This document shows positions 16,605 through 25,491 of a stretch of 64,000 nt of DNA, one piece after another. Both the position numbers and the translations under genes were made by a program. Numbering within the stretch: the first letter of the stretch is position 1; every line of letters begins with the position of its first letter. This DNA is from Desulfobacula sp964636495 (GTDB lineage: Bacteria; Desulfobacterota; Desulfobacteria; Desulfobacterales; Desulfobacteraceae), in assembly GCA_964636495.1 (NCBI GenBank), contig CAZWSL010000004.1, positions 78,901-142,900 on the forward strand, read 5' to 3'. The notes under the pieces are model-generated. The model worked only from the letters and a program-made list of their open reading frames with translations, had not been told where the DNA came from and did not search any database.

Positions 16605-18179
16605 ATGGCAGATGAAAACATTTTACAATCCAGACCTTCTGAATTACCTGTATTGATTTTGACAGGTGCATCCGGTTTTATTGGCAGATATCTGATTCCT
16701 GATTTTTACAACCATTTTTATATCTATGCTCTGGCAAGGAGCTCTCAAAAATATGCAGGCATTGAGATGCATGAAAATATTAACTGGGTCCGGGTTGATA
16801 TTGGTGAAAAAAAATCAGTGAAAAAGGTTTTCACATATATTAAAAAAAAGGGGGGAGCAGACTATTTAGTCCATCTTGCAGGATACTATGATTTTGACGG
16901 TAAAGATGCTGCAGAGTATGAACGTACCAATGTTAACGGAACACACTATATTTTAGAATCCTCAAAAATGCTGAAACTGAAACGATTTATATTTGCAAGC
17001 TCTCTGACTGTGACAGATTTTAAAGAACCCGGCTTGATTATCAATGAACAGAGTCCGTGTGATGCAGGCTTCAGCTATGCAGTAAGCAAAAAAAAGGGAG
17101 AGGAGCTGGTAAAAAAATATTCTCATCACTTTCCCGCCGCAATTGTGAGACTGGCTGCTATTTACAGTGACTGGTGCGAATATGGACCGTTATACTATTT
17201 TCTTAAGACATGGCTTGAAAAAAGCTGGAGATCCAACATACTTGCAGGTAAAGGAGAGGCAGCGGTTCCATATCTTCATGTAAAAAATCTCAATACGCTG
17301 TTCTTTAAAATAATCCAGAACAGTGAAATACTCCCCCGATGTGATACATATATTGCAAGCCCTAATGGCTGTACTTCACAAAAAGAGCTGTACGATATTG
17401 CAGTAAGATATAATTTAGGTCGTAGAAAAAATCCTGTTTTTTTCCCAAAATGGTTTACTTACCTTGGTGTTTTATTTCTTGACCGTGCAGGCAGCATGAT
17501 AGGTAAAAGACCATTTGAGAGACCATGGATGATAAAATATGTTGATCTAAAATTAAACGTGAATGCCACGTATACACAAAAAAAACTGAACTGGGTGTTA
17601 AAACCGCGGTTTGATATACGGCGCAGACTTTTATATCTGGTTGAACATATGAAGAGTGCACCCTATGAATGGCATCGGAAAAATCTTGAATCAATGGACA
17701 GACGGAAAAAAATCAATCCTAATTTAAAAATATATGATGCCATGGATACAATTGAGAGCCGTGTGACAGAAAATATTTTAAATACCATCTATTCTGATAG
17801 ATTCAGCACCCGATTTAAAAAATACCGATCTCTCAAAAGAGATATACATAAAGAGAGGATAACGTTCATATACTCGATGATAAAGACTGCTGTAAGAACA
17901 GGAGATAGAATACACATTCTAAGCTATGCGCGAAGCCTGTCCAGCGAACGTTACAAAGAAGGTTTTGACATATCTGAAGTCATAGATGCCGTACAGCTCG
18001 TTGGTGATTATATTGTTAAAACACTCGTAAAACTGCCTGAATTGACAGAATTACCAGATTATCTTGATATGGATCAGAGAATATATGATGGTATCACGTT
18101 AACAATTCAGTTGATCGTAGATGAACTGGAGGATTCCTTTGACAGGCTTTACATAAAGAAACCAACTGAAAAAAGATAA
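16605..18179 (+). CDS. NAD-dependent epimerase/dehydratase (SDR) with RsbRD-like C-terminal domain
   Basis: A 524-residue two-part protein. Residues about 15-330 are an extended short-chain dehydrogenase/reductase with the NAD motif GASGFIG (21-27), a serine pair at 132-133 and catalytic Y158-x3-K162. After a linker, residues about 385-515 form an all-helical region with ARSLSSERYKEGFDISEVIDA; this resembles the N-terminal domain of RsbRD-type stress regulators, which is a family-level guess. The start codon lacks a strong ribosome-binding site. The next gene follows after 31 bp, then hypE. An SDR joined to a signalling-type helical domain is unusual. The substrate is unknown. Confidence 0.72.
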   Translation: MADENILQSRPSELPVLILTGASGFIGRYLIPDFYNHFYIYALARSSQKYAGIEMHENINWVRVDIGEKKSVKKVFTYIKKKGGADYLVHLAGYYDFDGKDAAEYERTNVNGTHYILESSKMLKLKRFIFASSLTVTDFKEPGLIINEQSPCDAGFSYAVSKKKGEELVKKYSHHFPAAIVRLAAIYSDWCEYGPLYYFLKTWLEKSWRSNILAGKGEAAVPYLHVKNLNTLFFKIIQNSEILPRCDTYIASPNGCTSQKELYDIAVRYNLGRRKNPVFFPKWFTYLGVLFLDRAGSMIGKRPFERPWMIKYVDLKLNVNATYTQKKLNWVLKPRFDIRRRLLYLVEHMKSAPYEWHRKNLESMDRRKKINPNLKIYDAMDTIESRVTENILNTIYSDRFSTRFKKYRSLKRDIHKERITFIYSMIKTAVRTGDRIHILSYARSLSSERYKEGFDISEVIDAVQLVGDYIVKTLVKLPELTELPDYLDMDQRIYDGITLTIQLIVDELEDSFDRLYIKKPTEKR

Positions 18180-18210
18180 ACAGGTAGTGTTAAGATAAAA
18201 GGGACCTGGG

Positions 18211-18621
18211 ATGAAAGTGAGACAATTGAATCAAACTATGGAAAAGATTAATATGAGATTAATATTGATCTGCATCGCAATTCATTCATTTATTGTGGGA
18301 GCTGCACTCATACTTTTCCCGGGACAATGGCTGGAATTCTTCGGTTTCCAGCTTGTCCGCGAAAGATTTTTCCAAACCCAGGCAGGAGTTTTTCATATGA
18401 TAATGGGCATCTGCTATGTGCTTCCTGCAATCAATTATGACCATTTCAAAAGTCTTGTATTATTTTCTGTTATTGTTAAACTCTGTGCAACCCTGTTCCT
18501 TTTAATCTATTTTATTTTTTTTGATTCAATCTTTTTGGTACTCCTCTCCGGCCTTGGAGATTGTGCAATGGCGGTTTTATTAATATATGTCTACAACAGG
18601 AAGCCAAAAAAAAATGAATAA
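18211..18621 (+). CDS. Small four-helix membrane protein, unknown function
   Basis: A 136-residue protein with four predicted transmembrane helices (about residues 15-35, 48-70, 77-100 and 103-125) and a lysine-rich C-terminal tail. I do not recognise a named family. The start at 18211 has AAGGGA upstream; an internal ATG at 18238 is a possible alternative. It lies 31 bp after the SDR fusion and 62 bp before hypE on the same strand, so it is probably co-transcribed with both. No function can be inferred beyond membrane location. Confidence 0.65.
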   Translation: MKVRQLNQTMEKINMRLILICIAIHSFIVGAALILFPGQWLEFFGFQLVRERFFQTQAGVFHMIMGICYVLPAINYDHFKSLVLFSVIVKLCATLFLLIYFIFFDSIFLVLLSGLGDCAMAVLLIYVYNRKPKKNE

Positions 18622-18683
18622 TGATCCAGAAAAACGGATGAGCTTCTCAATTACACTCACACAGAACAAACCCGGGATAATAT

Positions 18684-19727
18684 ATGACAAATAAAAAAAC
18701 AGATCAGAAAAACATTGAAAAAATTTTACTTGACCATGGAGCAGGAGGAAAACTTTCCCACTCAATGTTCTCTCAAATGATTCTCCCTCTTTTTAACAAT
18801 CGTGAGCTTGCAAAACAGGATGATGGCGCAGTTCTTGACATACTTGATAAAAAAGGGGGAAAACTTGCTTTTTCAACTGATTCATATGTCGTTGACCCCC
18901 TCTTTTTTCCCGGAGGGAATATAGGCGATCTTGCTGTTAACGGTACGGTCAATGATATTGCAATGTGCGGAGCAGTCCCGCTTTATATCAGTGTGGGCCT
19001 GATCATTGAAGAGGGGTTCCCGAAACATGATCTTAAAACTATTCTTAAAACAATGGCAGATGCTGCCAGAAAAGCTCACATAAAAATCGTAACAGGTGAT
19101 ACCAAGGTCGTACCAAGGGGCAAAGCAGACAAAATATTTATCAACACTTCAGGTATTGGTGTAATCCCGGAAAAAGTCACTGTTTCAGGGAATCTGGCAG
19201 AACCCGGCGATAAAATCATCATAAGCGGAACCATTGCTGATCATGGAATTACGATATTGAGTACACGTGAAGGACTGGAGTTTAATTCCCCAATACAGAG
19301 TGACACGGCTCCCTTAAATAAAATGGTTCAGTCCATTATCCAGTCATGCCCGGATGTTCATGTCCTTCGGGACCCGACAAGGGGCGGTCTCGGCACGACA
19401 CTGAATGAGATCGCTTCCCAGTCTGGCGTTGGAATTACAATTTTTGAAAAATCTCTTCCTGTCAGGGCAGAGGTACAGGGAATATGTGAACTCCTTGGAT
19501 TTGATCCTCTCTATATCGCTAATGAAGGCAAGCTTGTTGCTTTTGTATCAGAAAAAAACTCCAGAAAACTGCTTGATATCATTCAGCAGGATGAGTTTGG
19601 CAGAAATGCTGCTGTAATTGGTGAAGTAACTGACAGAAAATGTGGAAGCGTACTTCTTGAAACCGTAATTGGAGGCTGTAGAACTATTGATATGCTCACC
19701 GGTGATCAGCTTCCGAGAATATGCTGA
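18684..19727 (+). CDS. hypE: Hydrogenase maturation protein HypE
   Basis: A 347-residue HypE of the PurM/ThiL fold. It dehydrates the thiocarbamate on its C-terminal cysteine to a thiocyanate and hands cyanide to the HypC-HypD complex. The diagnostic C-terminus PRIC is present, with C347 the last residue. The N-terminal LDHGAGGKLS and the nucleotide-binding stretches FSTDSYVVDPLFFPGGNIG and VTGDTKVV are family motifs. It is separated from hypCFD by lysA and two unrelated genes but lies on the same strand and just ahead of the hydrogenase operon. Confidence 0.95.
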   Translation: MTNKKTDQKNIEKILLDHGAGGKLSHSMFSQMILPLFNNRELAKQDDGAVLDILDKKGGKLAFSTDSYVVDPLFFPGGNIGDLAVNGTVNDIAMCGAVPLYISVGLIIEEGFPKHDLKTILKTMADAARKAHIKIVTGDTKVVPRGKADKIFINTSGIGVIPEKVTVSGNLAEPGDKIIISGTIADHGITILSTREGLEFNSPIQSDTAPLNKMVQSIIQSCPDVHVLRDPTRGGLGTTLNEIASQSGVGITIFEKSLPVRAEVQGICELLGFDPLYIANEGKLVAFVSEKNSRKLLDIIQQDEFGRNAAVIGEVTDRKCGSVLLETVIGGCRTIDMLTGDQLPRIC

Positions 19728-20038
19728 CAAATATACTTTGAGCGTAATAAAAACCAGCAGCAGAATCTATAAAATTATCCGACTGATGGCTGCTGGACAA
19801 TCAACTGGAAGCTGCTTTTAAAGCTTAAATAAATTTAAATTAACTCTTGCATTATTATTCATTATTTCATATCATTTTTCTATTTGAATTTACTGCTGGT
19901 TTCAATATATCGCTGTTCCCATTACATTGAAGTGTTACATATCATCATCTGGTGAAGGAGGAAGATCATAATATAAACACAGCCTGAGTAAAAATCTGGC
20001 GATTTTACTTTCAGGCAAAAAACCAAGGAGGTAAGTAA
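19728..20038 (+). other. Leader region of the hydrogenase operon
   Basis: This 311-bp stretch precedes hybO. It contains a CCAGCAGC/GCTGCTGG inverted repeat (19754-19796) close after hypE. Two weak sigma-70-like patterns follow: TTGCAT-N17-TATCAT at 19847-19875 and TTGAAT-N16-TATATC at 19884-19911. An isolated GGAGGA near 19955 lacks a following start codon. The true hybO ribosome-binding site AAGGAGG lies near 20025. I could not choose between the promoter candidates. Confidence 0.4.
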
Positions 20039-21172
20039 ATGCCAAAAGTCTTTAATGCTTTGTCAACTAAAGGGCAAGGGGATAAGGGGCCTGAAATTAA
20101 TGGTATTGCCCGTAGAGATTTTCTAAAATTCTGCACTTTAACTGCTGCGACTCTTGGATTACCGTTAAACATGGCAACAGCCATTGCCGACACTATCACC
20201 AGCAAAAAAAGACCGCCTGTAATATGGCTGCACTTCCAGGAATGCACAGGATGTACAGAGACTCTATTAAGAGCGACCCACCCGACTGTTGAACATCTGA
20301 TCCTTGATCTTATCTCTCTTGACTATTCTGAAACACTGATGACTGGTGCAGGTTATCAGGCTGAAGCAGCTCTTCACAAATCCATCAAGGAAAATGCAGG
20401 TAAATTTATTCTTGTCGTGGAAGGATCAATTCCGACCAAAGACAATGGTATCTATTGTAAAATAGGCGGTAAGACTGCTCTCTCTATTCTTGAAGAGATT
20501 GCACCAAAAGCGGCTGCTGTTGTCGCTATTGGATCGTGTGCCTCATGGGGAGGTCTGCAGTCTTCTGACCCCAACCCCACTGAAGCAAAAGGGGTACCGG
20601 AAATTATTACAGACAAACCTGTAATAACGCTGCCCGGATGCCCGGCAAGCCCCTACAACCTTTTGTCAACAGTGCTTTACTATCTTACACTCAATAAACT
20701 TCCTGCACTTGATGATAAAGGCCGACCCAAATTTGCCTACGGCACTCTGATTCATGAAAACTGCGAACGCAGACCCCATTTTGATGCCGGCAGATTCGCC
20801 TGGAAATATGGTGATGAAGGTCACCGCCAGGGATGGTGCCTGTTTCAACTTGGCTGTAAAGGTCCTGAAACACATGCGAACTGTCCTGTTCAATTATTTG
20901 GTGATGTGGGTTCCAATGCATGGCCTGTTGGCACAGGACACCCCTGTTTCGGCTGTACGGAAAAAGGAGTCGGTTTTGAAAAACCACTCCACCAAACTGT
21001 TGATTCTGTTATTCCACCCCTGACCTATCCAAAAGTGGAAGGAGAACGGCAGGGCAAGGGAATGAATGCAGGCGGAGCTGCCATTGCCGGTGTAATAGCC
21101 GGTGCAGCAGTTACTGCCGGAATAAAGGTAACAAAAGCGCTTAAAGAAGATACCGAAACAGATAAGAAATAA
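20039..21172 (+). CDS. hybO: [NiFe] hydrogenase small subunit (Hyd-2 type, Tat exported)
   Basis: A 377-residue hydrogenase small subunit carrying three Fe-S clusters that pass electrons from the [NiFe] site of the large subunit. A Tat signal with RRDFLK at 25-30 and a hydrophobic stretch to AIA (50) directs the folded dimer to the periplasm. The proximal cluster motif ECTGCTE (C69, C72) follows the signal. Later clusters lie in HENCERRP, GWCLFQLGCKG, and GHPCFGCTEKG. A C-terminal glycine/alanine-rich helix near 340-360 probably anchors it in the membrane. Gene order O-A-B-C-D matches E. coli hydrogenase 2. The start has AAGGAGG upstream. Confidence 0.95.
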   Translation: MPKVFNALSTKGQGDKGPEINGIARRDFLKFCTLTAATLGLPLNMATAIADTITSKKRPPVIWLHFQECTGCTETLLRATHPTVEHLILDLISLDYSETLMTGAGYQAEAALHKSIKENAGKFILVVEGSIPTKDNGIYCKIGGKTALSILEEIAPKAAAVVAIGSCASWGGLQSSDPNPTEAKGVPEIITDKPVITLPGCPASPYNLLSTVLYYLTLNKLPALDDKGRPKFAYGTLIHENCERRPHFDAGRFAWKYGDEGHRQGWCLFQLGCKGPETHANCPVQLFGDVGSNAWPVGTGHPCFGCTEKGVGFEKPLHQTVDSVIPPLTYPKVEGERQGKGMNAGGAAIAGVIAGAAVTAGIKVTKALKEDTETDKK

Positions 21173-21185
21173 CAGGGAGGGATAT

Positions 21186-22127
21186 ATGAAAGTTGATCGT
21201 AGAGATTTTCTAAAAGTACTCTCCGCAGGCGCTGTTACTACTGCTGTTCCTGATAATGTTTTTGCAAGAGCAAAAAAAGAGGTTTCACCCGGTGCAGTCG
21301 GAATCCTTTATGACGCCACTCTGTGCATAGGGTGTAAAAATTGTGAAATGGCGTGTCAGAATTACAACAAATTAACATCTCAACCTTCTGACATCAGTAA
21401 AAAAGATTTTGATCCATACAATTTTGCCTTGAACAAAATTCAAATCTACAGGAACGGAGAGAAAAAAGAGAAAGAGAGTAAAGCAGAATACAGCTTTTTC
21501 AAAAAAGCATGCATGCACTGTATTGACCCCAATTGTGTCTCAGCCTGTCCTGCTTCTGCTCTGACAAAAGATTCAGACAACGGAATTGTGTCGTGGAATG
21601 CAGATGCGTGTATTGGATGCCGCTACTGCCAGGTTGCATGTCCGTTTCTGATTCCAAAATTTGAGTATGACGCTGCATTTCCGGAAATCATCAAATGTGA
21701 AATGTGCCAGCATGTTCAGGCAAGGGGCAGAATACCAGGATGCTGTGATTTCTGTCCTACCGGAGCTGCTGTTTTCGGCAAATTTTCAGATATATTGCAG
21801 GAGGCTAAAAAAAGACTCGATCTGCCTGAAAAAAGCAGTTATACATATCCTGTCGGTGACTTGAGCGGAGAAAAATCAAAAACCAACCCGGTTAAAAAAT
21901 ACGTCAATTATGTATATGGAGAAAAAGAGGGTGGAGGAACTCAGTACCTGATATTATCTGCTGTGCCATTTGAAAAACTGGGACTGCCAAAACTGCCTGA
22001 TTACTCAAATGCTTCTAAAACTGAAGGTCTGCAGCATACACTCTATAAAGGAATGATCGCTCCTATTGTATTATTTGCAGGGCTCGCATTTATAACCTAT
22101 AAAACTGCAAAAGCAGAAGATGAATAA
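21186..22127 (+). CDS. hybA: Hydrogenase 4Fe-4S electron transfer subunit HybA
   Basis: A 313-residue ferredoxin-like protein with a Tat signal (RRDFLK at 5-10). It has four groups of [4Fe-4S] cysteines: CIGCKNCEMAC (about 47-57), CMHC...NCVSACP, CIGCRYCQVACP and CEMCQ...GCCDFCP. A single transmembrane helix lies near the C-terminus (about 282-303). In hydrogenase-2 type enzymes HybA connects the small subunit to the quinone-reactive membrane protein HybB. It follows hybO after 13 bp with a GGAGGG ribosome-binding site and precedes hybB by 12 bp. Confidence 0.93.
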   Translation: MKVDRRDFLKVLSAGAVTTAVPDNVFARAKKEVSPGAVGILYDATLCIGCKNCEMACQNYNKLTSQPSDISKKDFDPYNFALNKIQIYRNGEKKEKESKAEYSFFKKACMHCIDPNCVSACPASALTKDSDNGIVSWNADACIGCRYCQVACPFLIPKFEYDAAFPEIIKCEMCQHVQARGRIPGCCDFCPTGAAVFGKFSDILQEAKKRLDLPEKSSYTYPVGDLSGEKSKTNPVKKYVNYVYGEKEGGGTQYLILSAVPFEKLGLPKLPDYSNASKTEGLQHTLYKGMIAPIVLFAGLAFITYKTAKAEDE

Positions 22128-22139
22128 AGGAGAATAAAT

Positions 22140-23276
22140 ATGAGCAAACTAAAGCCGGTTAAAGGCAAAATTTTAACACTGCCATTTTTGACTCTTTTAG
22201 TATTATCTATTATTGCACTGATATTTATTGCAAAACGATTTGTATACGGAATCGGTTCCGTATCAAATATGAGTGACGGATACCCCTGGGGGATGTGGAT
22301 TGTCTATGATGTAGTCACTGGAACTGCCATTGCTTGCGGTGGATATGCCATGGCAATCCTGGTTTATGTTTTTAACAAGGGAGAATACCATCCCCTTGTA
22401 AGGTCGGCACTGCTGGCAAGTATGTTTGGCTATACGCTTGCCTCGGTTTCCATATTTTTCGATGTGGGCAGATACTGGCAGATGTATAATATTTTTCTGC
22501 CCTGGTATGCCAATACAAATTCTGTAATGTTTGAAGTTGCAGCATGTATTGCAACTTATGTTCTTGTAATGTGGCTGGAATTTTCCCCTGCATTCTTTGA
22601 AAGGATCGGCAGCGAAAAAACATTGAAAAAAATTAATTCTGTAATGTTTGTATTTATCGCCCTCGGGATTCTGCTGCCCACAATGCATCAGTCATCCCTT
22701 GGAAGCCTGATGATTATTGCAGGAGAAAAATTATCAGGTCTGTGGCAGACCGGTTTTCTGCCCCTGCTGTTTTTAATCTCAGCAATTATGATGGGTTTTG
22801 GCATGGTCATTTTTGAATCTCTCTTTTCTTCGGTTACACTTAAAAGGCCCCTTGAGACTCCGCTGCTTGAAAAATTATCCAGTGTCATCCCAAAACTTCT
22901 GATTGCATTTTTAATTATACGCTTTGCTGATTTAATTTTCAGGGGTAAAATTGGTTTGATATTTGATTTTAATCTTCAAAGTTTGATGTTTATAATTGAA
23001 AACCTGTTGTTTATCTTTCCTTTAATCATATTGTCATCAAAAAAGAATAGAGAGCAGTCAAGCTGCCTGTTTTTATCAGCTGTTTCCCTGGTACTTGCCG
23101 GCAGTGTCTATCGTTTTGATGCCTTCCTGGTTGGATTCAGTCCGGGAGCAAACTGGCATTATTTCCCCTCATTTGCTGAAATTATGATTACTGTTGGAAT
23201 TGTTTCAATGGAAATCATGGCATATCTGATCTTCATAAAAACACTGCCCGTGCTGCCTGATGTCAAACATGCATAA
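22140..23276 (+). CDS. hybB: Hydrogenase membrane subunit HybB (NrfD/PsrC family)
   Basis: A 378-residue polytopic membrane protein of the NrfD/PsrC family with about nine or ten transmembrane helices. It has no haem-ligand pattern, as expected for the family. It exchanges electrons with menaquinone for the hydrogenase. The conserved stretch YPWGMWIVYDVVTG (about 48-61) and the C-terminal PSFAEIMITVGIVSMEI match HybB-type subunits. GGAG precedes the ATG, hybA ends 12 bp upstream and hybC begins 24 bp downstream. Its presence implies hydrogen oxidation coupled to the quinone pool, or quinol-driven hydrogen production. Confidence 0.93.
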   Translation: MSKLKPVKGKILTLPFLTLLVLSIIALIFIAKRFVYGIGSVSNMSDGYPWGMWIVYDVVTGTAIACGGYAMAILVYVFNKGEYHPLVRSALLASMFGYTLASVSIFFDVGRYWQMYNIFLPWYANTNSVMFEVAACIATYVLVMWLEFSPAFFERIGSEKTLKKINSVMFVFIALGILLPTMHQSSLGSLMIIAGEKLSGLWQTGFLPLLFLISAIMMGFGMVIFESLFSSVTLKRPLETPLLEKLSSVIPKLLIAFLIIRFADLIFRGKIGLIFDFNLQSLMFIIENLLFIFPLIILSSKKNREQSSCLFLSAVSLVLAGSVYRFDAFLVGFSPGANWHYFPSFAEIMITVGIVSMEIMAYLIFIKTLPVLPDVKHA

Positions 23277-23300
23277 AACTTTTCAAGGAGAAAATAAAAA

Positions 23301-25001
23301 ATGTCAAAAATAATAACAATTGATCCTGTTACAAGAATTGAAGGACATTTACGCATTGATTGCAAAGTCAATAATGGAAAAATAGAAAAAGCGTGGTCAT
23401 CCGGCCAGATGTACCGTGGTATTGAAACAATTTTAAAGGGGCGTGATCCGCGGGATGCCTGGCTTTACACACAAAGATTGTGTGGTGTATGTACAACAGT
23501 TCACGCCATTGCTTCTGTACGGGCAGTTGAAAATGCACTTGATCTGCCAATTCCAAAAAATGCACAGTATATCCGCAATTTAATAATTGCAGCACACTGT
23601 ATCCATGACCATATCGTGCATTTTTACCACCTTTCAGCTTTGGACTGGGTAGATATTGTCTCTGCCCTGAGTGCTGATGTAAAAAAAGCTTCTGCTGTAG
23701 CCCAGAGTCTGTCACCATGGCATTCCAATGGAGTACAGGAACTGCAGGCTGTCAAAGATAAATTAAAGGGTTTTGTCAACACAGGCCAGCTTGGTATTTT
23801 TCAGAATGGATACTGGGGCCACCCTGCCATGAAACTCTCTCCTGAAATCAATCTTGTTGCAGCTGCCCACTATCTTCAGGCTTTTGACTATCAGAGATAT
23901 GCAAACCAGATTGTGACTATCCTGGGAAGTAAAACCCCTCATATTCAGAACCTTGCCGTAGGAGGAGTAGCAAACCCCATTAATCCGGACAGCCAGTCAG
24001 CCCTGAATTTTGAACGCCTTTACTATGTTAAATCATTGATGGACAAGGTTGGCGATTTTATCAAAAACGTATACCTTATTGATGTTGCTGCAGTAGCAGC
24101 ACACTATCCTGACTGGTTTGGATATGGTGCAGGAGTCACTAACTACCTCTCTGTACCTGAATTTCCAGAAGATGAAGCAGGATCTGTTTTTGGAACTGAA
24201 GGCGGATATATTCCAGGTGGTGATGTAAGCAAATTCCAGGCTATTACGAGCTTTAAAGATGAACTGTTCAGGTCAAATGTGCAGGAGAGTGTAAAACACT
24301 CCTGGTATGAAGGTGACTGGGCAAAACATCCCTGGGAGGAAGAGACAGAACCGAGACCTGGAGAGTTTAATGGTGATGAAAAATATTCATGGGTAAAAGC
24401 GCCCTCCTTCAAAGGCATGCCAGCCCAGGTAGGCCCTCTTGCAAATGTACTGGCAATGTATGTTTCAGGCAATAAAGACGTACAGAAATATGCAAACCTT
24501 GCACTGGAAAAAGTAAGTGCACTTGCAGGGATAAAAGCTGAGATAAAACATCTGCACTCAACTCTTGGAAGACATGCGGCAAGGGCTGTACGCTGTGCTG
24601 CACTCTATGGTGTGATGAAAAGAAACTATGATCTCCTGATAAATAATATCAGCTCAGGAGATGTTGATACATTTAATGCGCCAGTTTTTCCAAATGGCGA
24701 ACAGAGAGGTTTTGGTTTCCATGAAGCCCCAAGGGGAACGCTTTCCCACTGGGTGGTGATAGACAGCGGAAAAATTAAAAACTATCAGTGCGTTGTTCCC
24801 TCCACCTGGAATGCAGGCCCGAGGAATCAGGATGATATGCCGGGTCCCTATGAAGCTTCTCTTGTTGGAAATCCTGTTGCTGATGAAAAACTGCCCCTTG
24901 AAGTATTAAGGACTGTTCACTCTTTTGACCCATGTCTTGCATGTGCCATACATATACATGATAATAAAAAAAGGGATATTGTAAAGGTAAATGCCCTGTA
25001 A
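23301..25001 (+). CDS. hybC: [NiFe] hydrogenase large subunit
   Basis: A 566-residue catalytic subunit. The L1 motif RLCGVCTTVHA near the N-terminus and the L2 motif DPCLACAIH near the C-terminus supply the four cysteines of the Ni-Fe site. Maturation should cleave after the final histidine of L2, removing the tail IHDNKKRDIVKVNAL. All four ligands are cysteine, with no selenocysteine codon. AAGGAG lies upstream. Its stop TAA shares its last base with the ATG of the maturation protease, indicating translational coupling. Motifs and gene order place it among group 1 uptake hydrogenases. Confidence 0.96.
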   Translation: MSKIITIDPVTRIEGHLRIDCKVNNGKIEKAWSSGQMYRGIETILKGRDPRDAWLYTQRLCGVCTTVHAIASVRAVENALDLPIPKNAQYIRNLIIAAHCIHDHIVHFYHLSALDWVDIVSALSADVKKASAVAQSLSPWHSNGVQELQAVKDKLKGFVNTGQLGIFQNGYWGHPAMKLSPEINLVAAAHYLQAFDYQRYANQIVTILGSKTPHIQNLAVGGVANPINPDSQSALNFERLYYVKSLMDKVGDFIKNVYLIDVAAVAAHYPDWFGYGAGVTNYLSVPEFPEDEAGSVFGTEGGYIPGGDVSKFQAITSFKDELFRSNVQESVKHSWYEGDWAKHPWEEETEPRPGEFNGDEKYSWVKAPSFKGMPAQVGPLANVLAMYVSGNKDVQKYANLALEKVSALAGIKAEIKHLHSTLGRHAARAVRCAALYGVMKRNYDLLINNISSGDVDTFNAPVFPNGEQRGFGFHEAPRGTLSHWVVIDSGKIKNYQCVVPSTWNAGPRNQDDMPGPYEASLVGNPVADEKLPLEVLRTVHSFDPCLACAIHIHDNKKRDIVKVNAL

Positions 25002-25489
25002 TGGATAAAGAGAGAATTGCCGTAATGGGCATCGGCAATATCCTGATGCAGGATGAAGGTATTGGTGTCCATATTGTCAGGAAACTGGAAACATATCAAT
25101 TTCATCCCCATATTGATCTCATAGACGGAGGAAATATGGGGATGGATCTCCTCCCTTTTTTTGATGAACACGACAAAATAATCATTGTGGATGCAGTGGA
25201 CTTTGAAAAAGAAGCAGGATTTATCGACATCATTGAAAATGATGATATCCTTGCTCTTTTCACCACAAAAATGTCCCTGCACCACCTTGGCCTGAAAGAT
25301 GTTCTAAGTTATGCAAAACTCCTTGGCCAGACCCCGGAAGATCTCTGTCTTGTAGGTATACAGCCGGAAAAGGTTGAGTTGTCAATGCAGTTGTCTGACA
25401 CTGTGAATTCCAGATGCGATAAAATGATAAATCTGGTTCTGGAAAAGTTAAAACAGTGGGACGTTGCCTCTTCTCCTGTAAAAAGCTGA
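25001..25489 (+). CDS. hybD: Hydrogenase maturation endopeptidase HybD
   Basis: A 162-residue HybD/HyaD-family protease that removes the C-terminal tail of the large subunit once nickel is in place. The GIGN motif is at 11-14. The three expected nickel-binding residues can be seen: the Glu of DEGIGVH (E19), the Asp of VDAVDF (about 64) and the His of LHHLGL (about 93). Start and hybC stop overlap by one base. It converges on the SulP gene with only 2 bp between stops, so the hydrogenase operon ends here. Confidence 0.94.
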   Translation: MDKERIAVMGIGNILMQDEGIGVHIVRKLETYQFHPHIDLIDGGNMGMDLLPFFDEHDKIIIVDAVDFEKEAGFIDIIENDDILALFTTKMSLHHLGLKDVLSYAKLLGQTPEDLCLVGIQPEKVELSMQLSDTVNSRCDKMINLVLEKLKQWDVASSPVKS

Positions 25490-25491
25490 AC

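Noticed and set aside
19950..19975. Small leader peptide before hybO at an isolated GGAGG
   Set aside because: The sequence after the ribosome-binding-like site reads ATA ATA TAA, so no usable start codon exists.
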